From contig CM021312.1 of assembly GCA_010645155.1 (NCBI GenBank), forward strand, positions 7,599,091 to 7,663,090: a stretch of 64,000 nucleotides of DNA, in the 5' to 3' direction. Made by a program: the position numbers and the translations under genes. Positions within the stretch are counted from its first letter, which is position 1. Every line of letters starts with the position of its first letter. Shown here piece after piece: positions 33,661 to 43,917 of the stretch. The DNA is from Tigriopus japonicus (taxonomy: Eukaryota; Arthropoda; Copepoda; Harpacticoida; Harpacticidae). A model generated the notes under the pieces. That model was not told the DNA's origin, ran no database searches, and was given only the letters and a program-made list of their open reading frames with translations.

Positions 33661-36191
33661 TATCATAACCTTTTGTTGTTATTTCTGTTTTTCGATCTTG
33701 GTGCACAAAATTTTCAATCTTTTGTAGTTGACTAATTTGCCATTACCACGCAGTCTTAGGGATTAGCAAGATATATTTCATTTCGGTTGTTCAGAATAAG
33801 CTCTTTAATTTTAATTTAGCTGAGTGAAAAAGATGAGCCAGCAGAGAAAAAGAAATGCCTGGAAGTTAAAATGTGTTTAAAAATAAAAAGCATACTCTCA
33901 AGAATTTGTAGATCTTAGGTCTAATTCGGAATAGGCGCAAATAAATGCCAAATTGCGGAAAGATAGTTCGAAAAGATATCTCTAATTCGAATGACACTTT
34001 CAAAAGAACCTTGAGTTGCAAAATTCAAGTCATCCTTGTCCCCAATCATCGTTTGAAGGTATCTGTCTAAACATGAGTTGTACCGTTTTAGCTACATGTA
34101 TAAACTGATAAAGAAGTCATCTTCTTGTTTTTTTAACATTCTTCAGAAAAAAAATTTTGGTTGAAAACTTGAATTTCTGTGCAGGTGAGCCTTTTCTTCC
34201 CCCATTTGTGGTCGGTTGACGTGAGGATATTCAAACTGATCAATGATTTCAGAGAGGACTAAAGCTCTTCGCCAGTAAGTTAGGCTTCAATGACATGGGC
34301 GGAGAAGGGGGAGGGTCTGGATAATCCCATTATAAACTGCCCACGTTTTGTGGACTAAATTGTGGTGCTTGACAGCCAAATCTGGAGCTCGAAAGCACGC
34401 ACCCATTTACCCCCATTCTCACTCACTATCCTCAGGTGCACGCTGCCCATTGTACGTACATTCACGAAGGGAAGGTACACCATACCACTACAATACCGTA
34501 CGTTTGGTTTTACACTGTACCAGTAGAACGATCTACTCAACGTGGTGACGGGTCTGTCGCTCGCAGTCACTCAAAGACATCTACCATGAGAATGAAAGGC
34601 CCTGTGCTTAGTGGTTGGCTGACAATCACCCAAGTCTTGTCAGAGCTCATTCATTTTCCTCCTTTGAAGGCTCGTTCATTCTGCCTGTCTTTCTTTCTTT
34701 CTCTCTTTTACCCTGCTCGCTGCTTCATGGTGTGAATGTGAGTGAATAATTCTATGTACGTAGGTACGTATATGTACGGACCGCACGGTCTCACTAGATG
34801 ACTACTACCACCAGTGGCACGTATGTATGTATGGATGGACGTAAAACGCTCTCTACCATTTACCACAATTGATGATGGATCTCAATCGCCTTTCATGCCA
34901 TTGTGACATTTATTCCTCGGACAAAAAGGAGATTTTCAAGCAAAAAGATCCAAAGAAGAAAGAACGTGACATCCATCCATTCGCTTTCAGTAGCACATTC
35001 ACTCACATCCATTGTGGGCATCACAGTTCTCATCATCGTATACTCTTCGCTTGTTGGGTTGGAAGCTTCTTTGCGCCAAGTAATGGCGGTCATTGATATC
35101 ATCCGTGGTCGTCATCATCGTCGTCTTCTTCTTCTTCTTGTCGACAGTGGATCCTCACATGGAAACTAAAGACCTGAACTAGTGTATATGGATGGATGGT
35201 CTCAACCATTTTTCCCGTACATAGCACAAGAACTCGCCGGAGTGGTTGACTTCTAAGAAGCCCATCATCGTGTCCATTAAAGGTACAACATTGAACTCCG
35301 GGTGGCCTCTGGAAGCAATAGACATACGTACCTAGATAAAGCATTGGATATTACAATAAGGTGATTTGACTGACAATGTAAAAAGAAACCTTCACAGCTA
35401 TAAATGATGTCGATCATTTGCTTGGCTAGATTCCCTACTACTAACTGGCCCCACGTAGAACGTGTTTTTGATCATTCATCATTGAGACCCTTGTACCTTA
35501 TTAGTTCTCGTGTTTGCAAGTCTTGTACTGAAGCGATGTTCAAAGTCAAGTACGACTTATTGAGCAAAGTCAATTTAAAGGTGGATATGTATGGGAAATC
35601 TCTAAATCTGTTGTTGGTACGGTAAATTTGGCCCGTGCCATACATCTCTCTCCAATTGTAATGCATCGTGAAATCAAACAAACATCGCGAGATTTTATTG
35701 TATTGATTTGAAGTTTAGCACTTGATTTCTTGAGCTCAGCCCGCGCTTGTTGTCCGGCCACCTTGGTCTAGACCACTTAAAAGGTAGACTCTCCAAGGGG
35801 ATTACCCAATCGCTTGCATTGGACCTGGCTTGCATCGGTCCGTCGACCATATTTATTGTGAAAGAAAATGACCGAAACCAAAGTATTTGTTGTTTTAAGC
35901 TCAAGCTCAAGCAAAATAGTGGAAGTAGCAACACGTTGAAAGACAAGGGTAGTTAGCAGTAAGCCACAAGGCAAATATTTAGCTCAGATGCTTGAACGAT
36001 GACGGAGATAAGAAACATTTACGACAATTTCTTTCAAGTCAAATTCAGAATGACATTATCAGTGGTCTCATTTTGTGTCACAAGATTAGGAATCCCAAGA
36101 TTCATGAAATGAAACACACTGAAGAAATGATTTTATAACAGAAGGCAGTACATATGCTTTCAGTTTAAGATTTGCCTTACTACATACAATA

Positions 36192-36574
36192 CCGGGTGAT
36201 TCATAAGAAACGGAACAGGAAACCATGTCCTTAACTCAGAAATGGTTGATCTCACAAAATATGTATCATGCTCAAAAAGACGCGACAGATAACATTTATT
36301 GAGATACTTATGGTTTTATTCCATTTATGTCGCCTTATCTTCACGATATTCAAATTTCAGAGGGGAGAGTCACGAAAGCTTTGTTTTCAGAAATGACCAT
36401 TCACGGGAAAATCGTCGTTGCTTAAATATTCTACTTGAGTAAAATTGCTTTTTTCTGAATCTTCAAGCCAAGTGTTTGGCCAATCATATTCCATAAAAGT
36501 GAGGTTCATATATGGTTCCACTCACGAGTTATAGACGATATACTTTGGTGTTCCGTTTCTTTTGAAACGCCCGG
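36192..36574 (+). mobile_element. Tc1/mariner-type MITE
   Basis: A 383-bp element with 26-bp terminal inverted repeats: left begins CCGGGTGATTCATAAG, and the complement of the right begins CCGGGCGTTTCAAAAG; both end AAACGGAACA. It lies between TA dinucleotides (36190-36191 and 36575-36576), the hallmark of Tc1/mariner target duplication. No transposase is encoded. Confidence 0.8.
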
Positions 36575-36576
36575 TA

Positions 36577-39561
36577 GTGATCCCTTGGAAAAAAGGCATT
36601 GATCGTTCAAAAAAGTAATTTCGTTCCCTCGCACATCCATCCACTGTCAATGACGGAAAAGCATTGTAGTGGGTGATGTCATCAACTTCACAATATGCCA
36701 TATGCGAATAGAGAAAACTAGATCCAATTATTAGACTCGATCCCTTTTATTCAATCCACTTGTTCCCATATGTCACATCGAAAACTTTACTAGCCACAAC
36801 TATCTTCTATGCGCACACGATCTCGTCGGTCTTGCTCTGTTTCCTTCACCCTCTCTCTCTCTCTCCCTGTCTCTCGTCGTCAGTACGTCGTACAAAGTCC
36901 CGTTTCCATCGGTCCCAAAAAATGACGAGAGCTTTCCAATGAACGGAGATGAGGGGGAGATCGAACTAAGCAATAGGGCGAGTTTCAAAGAGTTGAGCTT
37001 TCCACGGATACTTGAATTGTAAGCATTATGGCTGATAGAAAACACTGAACAAGTTGCTAGTTAATTTATACAAGAATTGTGAGAATGTTGCCTATTTTGA
37101 TGATCTACCCTAAATGGATTGAAGAGAAAATGACAAGCTTGACAAGCATGCTACGACAATTTCGCTTTTGTCTATAAAATTATTAACTTTTGATTGCTTT
37201 GTTTCACTGATTTGTCACCTACTCAACTTAATATACAACTTGTTAGATTGTTTATCCTTTAATTGTATTAACCATGAATAAACAATCTTTTGCTTCTTTT
37301 TTTGGATTATGGTACGTGGTTCCGTATTCGTTGTACAAACAATACTAACGAAGTTTACTGTTCGGTACGAAAGCTTTCCAGAGTGTTTTTCCAAATGGTT
37401 TTGTTCAATCGGATGATCAATTTTTGGAGGTAATCGAATTGAGATGGTTTCAATAAAAATGTCTCAACATGCCTTGCTATCTGCAATAGGACAACGTGCA
37501 CTTATCCCACTCTACAAAATTTTAGAATATTCGACCGCAATAAAACATGTTCAGTGTTGCAAAAGGCTTAAACGATTGCTACAACTGGATTGAAGAGTCG
37601 CCCTAAGGATCTTGAATATTTAATTTCCTTTTTTTCTATGAAGACCCACCCTTTGGCTTATATCAGCAATCCAAGCAATAGTAGTTCCTGCATCTAGAGC
37701 TCCCATAGGAGTTCTGAACATAGAATAGCCGGGTCTCCCTGTCAGCAGGTGGATGAACTAGGTAAATGTGGGTATGGCTGATGATGAGGATGATAAAATG
37801 AGACTGACGAAAGTTTTGTGTTGGTTGCTACGGTCCAAGCAATTCTCGTAGTCATTATGCAGCTGGGGGATTCATAATGTAGACCTCAAGCTGACCCTTG
37901 GGACACTCCATGATTGCGTGGGGAAAGTCGATTTGGAACGGTCCAGCGAAGAATTTACCTTCTCATTGTACGACTAAATAAATGGCCAAGTACTGGACAA
38001 ACCAGAACAATGCCTTTCTGGTATTTTCTATTCCTCTAAAAGACAAATGGCTCTCCAAAAGCGCGACTTGGTATGGCATTTGTTTTCAGCTTTTGACACC
38101 TGGGTTGAAAGAAATTTCAATGTATGTTTCGATCGTGAGAAAACTTGTCCACGGTCTGAACACTCTTGGGAAGTGTGAGTGTGGAACAGTTTTCTATCCA
38201 ACCAAGCCACGTTGAATGTTGTATGATGGCTAACTTCTACGTACCTGGGATTAAGTGAGGCGAGGAGGGAGTTGATGGGAGATGACGAAATAGTATGACA
38301 TCATGAATTAACTATGAGCGTCTCTTCGGACCAATGGTGGTAATATTGTTAGTCAGTTCCGAGCACAGCAAAATCATTGACACCTTTTCACCGGTTCATT
38401 CATTTCTCCATTCATTCATCACATGCTCGCTGATAATTTTCTCACATTCTTCTTCTTCAGCATTTCACGTCCACATGCCAATGAGTGAAGCATGAAGCTA
38501 TGGAAACCGAGGTATTTTAGAGTTGACCATGAGAAAAATAGATTGATGGAATATTTGATCATGCTTAGATATTCAAAGATTCATATGATTTGTAATCATG
38601 ATTTCCAAATGAAGCTCTTTAATTTTAGGCGGGTAAAATATAACAAAATTTCAATCTTAAAAATACTTCAAATGAAATCTCCAAAGCTTTCTTCTCTCGG
38701 CTTTTGGAATCACCAACCCACACACAGGTTTACACAGTAAACCTCTTGAACAGAATGCGAATAAAAGCGACGCTTTAAAGTTTCCTAAGTGTTCATTCGT
38801 GATGAATCGCCTACCAATTCAAATTTTCACAACTTCCACACCCAAGGTGAAGTAACACCAATTTAAAGAACTAGACTTTTAATCAGTTAAACTTTATTCA
38901 TAAACCCTCTGGCATAAGATTAGGTAGGAACCCATGTTTTGATCGCCAATCGTTGGAAGCATTTCCGGCATGTGCTTCGCTACACTCGTATCGTACTGTA
39001 CATACGATTATTATTATGGTAATGATCTGATAAATGACAGCTTTGCATATGCTCAAAGGCCGTTTAAATCCTTCACAACCACTCTATTTAAACGGGCGAA
39101 AGAACTGAACCCAATCGCGTCGCTTCGTGTGTAAGTGTACGAATCGAAACAGATTTACCCACCATTTGCGAGATGGCCGATCAAGCTAGTCGTAGTGTTG
39201 CATACTGGGATCTGGGATGCAATATGGCTCATTGATGTGTACGAAGAGCACGAGTGTTATTGGGACGGAGAGGAAGTATGTACGTACGTAGATCCGTACA
39301 ACTAGAAAAACGACCGAAGGGATTAGGGAGGATAATCTGTTGGGAGCATCTGATGACTTGATTACTGTTTGTTAACAAAGTGGCGTGTCCCAAATTGAAC
39401 ATTGGCCAACCCAATTTATGTGAACTCAAGCGATCCCTAGAGCATGCACATTGTGCATCTTTTCACAAAACACATAAAGCCAAACAAGCATTGTATCTCA
39501 AAGATATTTAAATAACACAGGGCAATCCAAGTATGATAATGCCAATGAGCAGAATAACCAA
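36577..39561. other. Intergenic stretch, nothing recognised
   Basis: No supported gene. A CT-dinucleotide run lies near 36848-36870. Downstream of the KIFBP stop no canonical AATAAA is seen on the minus strand in the first 100 bp. Confidence 0.4.
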
Positions 39562-41399
39562 TCATCGTGCTTGAAGTTCGGCTTTCATTTTTTCTATCTT
39601 GACGGGCAGAAGTCGGACCATTTCTTGACACAAAGGAAGTTCCTCGGCCACGACCTCTTTGACCTCCGGATGATTTTGACAATAATCAACGATCTCTTTG
39701 AAATAGCAATACACTTGCACCTTATTTTTAAGGGCTTCTGTTGTTCGCTCGGCAACCATGAATTTGTCAAACAGTCGGGCCAAGTGGAAATACGCGACTA
39801 AAGCCGGACGACAAATCTCGGTCGGAAAGGGATCAGGCATGATTCCATCTTTGTTTTGAAGCGAATCAAGGTAAGCCTTGAAATAGGAGACAGCCTTGGC
39901 CACATTGGCATTGACTTTTTCCATCTGGGATGAGAGCGACAAATGTCCGGGGGAATGCCGGATTTGATCTAATTTAGCGTCCATCATGGATTCGTGAGTT
40001 TCGCCGAGTTCAAACATGAGTTGTCTTCGAATGAGCAGGTATGATGAATTGCTCAGTTCTTTCAAGGGCATTTCCAAAAGCTCCAGTCGACGCTTGTGGA
40101 TTTTGAATCGACGGTCCGGATCGGGCTCAAAAAATACGAGGGCTTTGTGAAGGGCACTAATATCTTGATTTATTTCGGTGAAGTCTGTACAATGCTCCTC
40201 AAAGGTGAAGAATTCTTTGGCTCGGTTTAGCAACCTTTGACCGGGAAGGAACACTTGCCGTGCTTGCTCAAAGTTCTTGACATATTGAGAAGGCACTTCT
40301 TGAAATTCGGGATCAATTTCGATCGAGGGAAACTCTTCAATCATACTAGGGAACTCCTCATCTTCGATGTTCTTGACGACTAATGGCTCTTCAGAATTTT
40401 CACCCTCACGACAGACTCGCTCCATGGACTTTTGCAATAGGACTAACGCATATTTTCCCCAGCATCTCAAGACCATGCCTTCAGTTTGTCCGATCTTTTC
40501 CATCAAGTCACAACGTTCTTGGTCGTCCTGGAATTCTTTACTTTCCATTTCCGATTGAAAACGCTTTAGTACATAGCTGGCAGCTCCCAAGTGAGTTTTT
40601 GCAGCGGGGAAATTGCCATCCACTTCATAAAAATGAGACAATGTGGCTGCGTTTTGGGCCCAGTCTAATGAGTTGAACTCTTTGAGTTTCAGTTGTTTCT
40701 TAAGAGTAATATGGCAGCATTCGCCTGCTTTGTCTCGAGCTCCAAGTTTTTCGTATACTTGGGCAAGGTAATAATACGTATGGGTGTTCAAGAGCTCGAG
40801 GGCTTTTTCTCGATCCGGATGACTTGGGTCGCTCTGGTCAGCGGGACTTTTGGGCTTAATCAGATCCTCGAGCAGACAGAGGGGACCTTCCCCATTTGTT
40901 TTGAACCGTTCATAGAGGACATTCGCCTCAAGCAAGTATGATTTGGCCTTTTCCATTTCTCCTCTCGATGTCCACAGAATGCCCAGCTAAGAAGAAAAAG
41001 AAAAGAAACCGCACGGCTAAAGGACTCTAAAACTACTACAAAGACAATTTAAGTACGAATGCTTACCTGATTGAATACCACTAGTCGAGGAATAATCGTC
41101 TCACTGGAGAGGCTATCCGAAGAATCGATGAAATCTTGCACCGCTTCGAGGTGTTCTTGACTTTTGGCCAGCTCCTCAACTTCTTGATCGATTGCCCCTA
41201 TTTTAGCTAGTATGTGAATTGACAACTTTTTTATCATGTTCGACGAGAGGTCTTGACTCATTCGGAGCATCTCTTCCAGAAGATCACGAGCCTTGTATCT
41301 GGAACTGTAAGGTTGTTCCGGTGGATCGTCTTTTAGCAAGAGATTTTCGACATCTTGATATTTGTCGTAAAGAGCAGCCGTGTTGTCCATCTCGCTCAT
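39562..41399 (-). CDS. KIFBP: KIF-binding protein
   Basis: Two exons (41399-41067 and 40986-39562) joined in phase 0 by an 80-bp GTAAGC...TTCTTAG intron give a 585-residue protein; human KIFBP has 621. After the splice the sequence LGILWTSRGEMEKAKSYLLE is the family's TPR-like signature. Further conserved blocks include YYLAQVYEKLGARDKAGECC and the C-terminal FHLARLFDKFMV. KIFBP is a helical solenoid that binds motor domains of several kinesins and blocks their microtubule binding, in the cytoplasm and at spindles. It is the third cistron after a kinesin and a methyltransferase on the same strand, starting 50 nt after the methyltransferase stop. A strong splice acceptor sits five bases before its ATG. 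Confidence 0.95.
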
Positions 41400-41449
41400 G
41401 ATATCTGAAATATAATAATAGTACTCATGGGTTTTATTTTGTCAATGGT
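41400..41449 (-). promoter_or_regulatory. Intercistronic spacer with poly(A) signal and 3' splice site
   Basis: On the minus strand this 50-nt spacer contains AATAAA (41433-41438) shortly after the methyltransferase stop. TATTATTATATTTCAG follows, whose AG is at 41405-41406, only five nucleotides before the KIFBP start codon. A poly(A) signal closely followed by a U-rich 3' splice site is the layout of trans-spliced operons. An ordinary cis-spliced 5' UTR intron with its first exon further upstream would give the same acceptor. There is little room for an independent promoter. Confidence 0.6.
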
Positions 41450-42262
41450 TTAAAATAGAGGTTTGGTATTTCTTTCAAAGAAATAGACGGAACTTTTTAT
41501 CACTTGGATATCCTCAAAGTACAGATCTGAAGGGTCCATTTCAAGAAGACACATGATTTCTCGTTGAAGTTCCAGAATATTGTCTTCCAGAAGTGTTCGA
41601 TTTCCAGGTTCTTCCGAGATGAAGGCCTGTACAATGTGAAGCTCCATCATTTCATTTAAGAGATCGAGCAATGGGAGTTCGCTCTGTATCCTGATCTCCT
41701 GGGATTTTCGATTAACATCGCCAAAGATAGAATTCGAGGGGTCTCGAGTGGGGTTACAATACTTGTTGAAGTTGACTTGGGTCTGAGGTGACCAATAGCT
41801 TTTTAATGTTGATTGAAACGTGGTGTTACAAAAGGAACGAAAGGCTTCCCCAATACGAAAACTTTGTGCCTCTGAACTTGCGTCGCCTTTGGACAACTCA
41901 AAAAGAGGTGAGTGAACAAAATAGGCAGATCCTCCTGGAACGAGCCAAATGTCGATGAGTTTAAACAACGTCTCGATGTCTTCGATAAAATGTAGGGTGC
42001 GGCATAATACGATGGCATCGAAAGATTTCGCCTCAAATTGCATATGAAGAATGTTTCCTTGAACAACTTTCACGTGGCTCTTCTTTTGCATAAGGACTCG
42101 AGTTCGCTCTACGGAGGATGCAAGGATGTCGAGGGCGACAACTTGCTTGAAAATATTTGATAAATCTTGAGTGAATATTCCAAAGCCGCAACCAATCTCG
42201 AGGACCCGATTTCCGGGTTTGAACAATTGAATGAGAGAGGCTTTTGAATCTGAAGACGTCAT
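41450..42262 (-). CDS. Class I SAM-dependent methyltransferase
   Basis: An intronless 270-residue protein with a class I (Rossmann) methyltransferase core at about residues 15-115. Motif I is VLEIGCGFGIF, the motif II acidic region is VVALDIL, motif III is VVQGNILHMQF, and motif IV is FDAIVLCRTLHFIEDI. The C-terminal 150 residues are helical in character and not recognised, so the substrate cannot be named. Small-molecule methyltransferases of the UbiE or ubiquinone type are the closest in motif style. The ATG lies five nucleotides after the kinesin stop codon (TAG-TAACC-ATG). The start is supported because motif I begins only 19 residues later, which is the usual spacing. Confidence 0.85.
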   Translation of the reverse strand: MTSSDSKASLIQLFKPGNRVLEIGCGFGIFTQDLSNIFKQVVALDILASSVERTRVLMQKKSHVKVVQGNILHMQFEAKSFDAIVLCRTLHFIEDIETLFKLIDIWLVPGGSAYFVHSPLFELSKGDASSEAQSFRIGEAFRSFCNTTFQSTLKSYWSPQTQVNFNKYCNPTRDPSNSIFGDVNRKSQEIRIQSELPLLDLLNEMMELHIVQAFISEEPGNRTLLEDNILELQREIMCLLEMDPSDLYFEDIQVIKSSVYFFERNTKPLF

Positions 42263-42267
42263 GGTTA

Positions 42268-43917
42268 CTAGGCTCGAATTGTGAAAGTTGTCAACTTATT
42301 GATTCGTTCTTCCTCCTGTTTCCGTTCTTCCTCTGCCTCTTTAGCGACTCGTTCCGTTAGTTCTACATCCATGTCAATTGGTTCAAATCCACTTCTTAGC
42401 GGTTTGGCCTTTAATTTTTCCTTCCTCATTGCTGTACGGCAATCTATGAGTTTCTTCCACAATGATACATAAAATGTCTTGGCTCGTTTCTCTCCCATTT
42501 TCGGATTACTTTCCATAACTCGGCTAAGAAAATCGATTTCAGATAACCGTAGGATCTGTCGTCCACTTTCAAATGGACAAAGAATATCTGGATTGACAGC
42601 ACCCTTGGACGCAGTCTCTACCCAATGACGTAACTCAGAGTTACTCCAATTGGCCGGATTTTTCGGGTTTGGCTCGATTTTCTCCCGATTGGATTGACCG
42701 ACACGAATCGGGGTGACATATCTCAAGGTATTTAGAGTCATGCCTACGTCAGCACACGACGGTGATACGCAAGCCATGACCACCGTTTTACATTGACGAT
42801 GGGACTCAACTTCCAGGGCATCTTTGAGCAGCAATGTGAGCTTGGAGTTGCGATATGGAATGTGGTAGAACTTATCCGGATTCAAAGCGGATAGAGCTCG
42901 GTTACGAATGCATTCTTTTAGAGCCATTAAAGAACCATTAATCATTTGCGTTTCTTTAATCAAGCTGCGATCATGAAATTGAGAATCGGAGGCACTTTCA
43001 GAGCCCGCCAAGTCGATAACAAAAATTCGCCCGTGTTCTGCCGCCGGCATAGTCGTATTTTCCACTCGAATAGCGCAAACGGCATGGCTACGGCTTGACG
43101 TATCGTTCTTGAAGGTGGTTTTAGTCCGTCGATGCGACATGGCTCGATCTACAGCCGCTTCAAACTGATCATCAGAGACCAACTCGACTTCGGAGGCTCC
43201 CTTGACCACAATTTGGCCAAACTTGTCCTCCATAATCCCAACATTAGGTCGGGTTTCCTTCATCAAGTCAGTGGCTTGGTTTCCCAAGATCTCATAGAAG
43301 GCCATATGAAGTTTCAGCGCACCCTCGGTGGTCTCGGGTTTGAGCCAACGATCCGCTTGACTCGATCGAAGCAAGTCGCGTCCGAGTTGCCGCAAAATCC
43401 CTTCGGTGGTGAAGGTCTTGCCAGATCCAGTTTGACCGTAAGCCAATAAGGTACAAACCCCACCTTTGAGCCCAAGCTCAATCAAAGGCCGAGTCACATT
43501 GTCATAGACATGGTGGGTGGTGTTATCCGGGCCAAAAGCAAAATCCACGTGATAATCGTGGGTCTTGACTCTGGGCTCACCTCGGACATCGATCCGAGGT
43601 TCCATGGCCGTCACCGAGTCCTCCCCTCGGGCAAAGGTCGTGGAAAAAAAGCCTTTGGACGTCTCATGCGAGAGGAGTGGGCGGACCCGAATGCAGACAT
43701 CAATGTCACGACCTTCTAAGGTGCGATGATCCCCAGTGGAGTCCAACGCATCTAGAGCTTCATCCAGTGCTGGAATGGGAGGTTGTTGGCTACTAGCACG
43801 GCCTTGGGATTGAGTCAGGACTCTCTCGATTTGGTCCTGAAAATCCACGCTTCGGTGCAAAATCTCGGCCAATTTTTTATTGATTCCGATGACATTTTTC
43901 ACTGCCCCTGGATCCAT
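42268..43917 (-). CDS. Kinesin-13-like motor protein with C-terminal SAM-like domain
   Basis: A single-exon 549-residue protein. The motor domain spans about residues 70-415, with P-loop GQTGSGKT (about 160), switch I NDTSSRSHAV (about 270), switch II DLAGSE (about 300) and NSKLTLLLKD. A neck-like basic region precedes the motor, and the layout with an internal motor resembles the microtubule-depolymerising kinesin-13 family. After the motor, about residues 418-490 (NPANWSNSELRHWVE through LWKKLID) look like a SAM/pointed-type helical domain. The protein ends in a charged coiled coil (AKEAEEERKQEEERINK). Kinesin-13s act at spindle poles and kinetochores and in cilia. First of three minus-strand genes packed without promoters between them. 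The exact KIF2/KIF24 relationship is not settled from this reading. Confidence 0.88.
   Translation of the reverse strand: MDPGAVKNVIGINKKLAEILHRSVDFQDQIERVLTQSQGRASSQQPPIPALDEALDALDSTGDHRTLEGRDIDVCIRVRPLLSHETSKGFFSTTFARGEDSVTAMEPRIDVRGEPRVKTHDYHVDFAFGPDNTTHHVYDNVTRPLIELGLKGGVCTLLAYGQTGSGKTFTTEGILRQLGRDLLRSSQADRWLKPETTEGALKLHMAFYEILGNQATDLMKETRPNVGIMEDKFGQIVVKGASEVELVSDDQFEAAVDRAMSHRRTKTTFKNDTSSRSHAVCAIRVENTTMPAAEHGRIFVIDLAGSESASDSQFHDRSLIKETQMINGSLMALKECIRNRALSALNPDKFYHIPYRNSKLTLLLKDALEVESHRQCKTVVMACVSPSCADVGMTLNTLRYVTPIRVGQSNREKIEPNPKNPANWSNSELRHWVETASKGAVNPDILCPFESGRQILRLSEIDFLSRVMESNPKMGEKRAKTFYVSLWKKLIDCRTAMRKEKLKAKPLRSGFEPIDMDVELTERVAKEAEEERKQEEERINKLTTFTIRA

Larger units (their letters stand above)
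19840..36191. other. 16-kb gene desert
   Basis: No protein-coding gene could be supported on either strand. Open frames are short, unspliced and compositionally random. Identified contents are a CAA repeat at 27101, an assembly gap at 31913-32028, a very AT-rich tract at 30550-31500, a CAGAGGTTGGCAA motif at 28303 that resembles a transposon end, a hAT-like end at 33637, and TACGTA- and ATC-rich simple repeats at 34740-34840 and 35100-35140. Long introns or distal regulatory DNA for flanking genes are possible. Confidence 0.4.
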
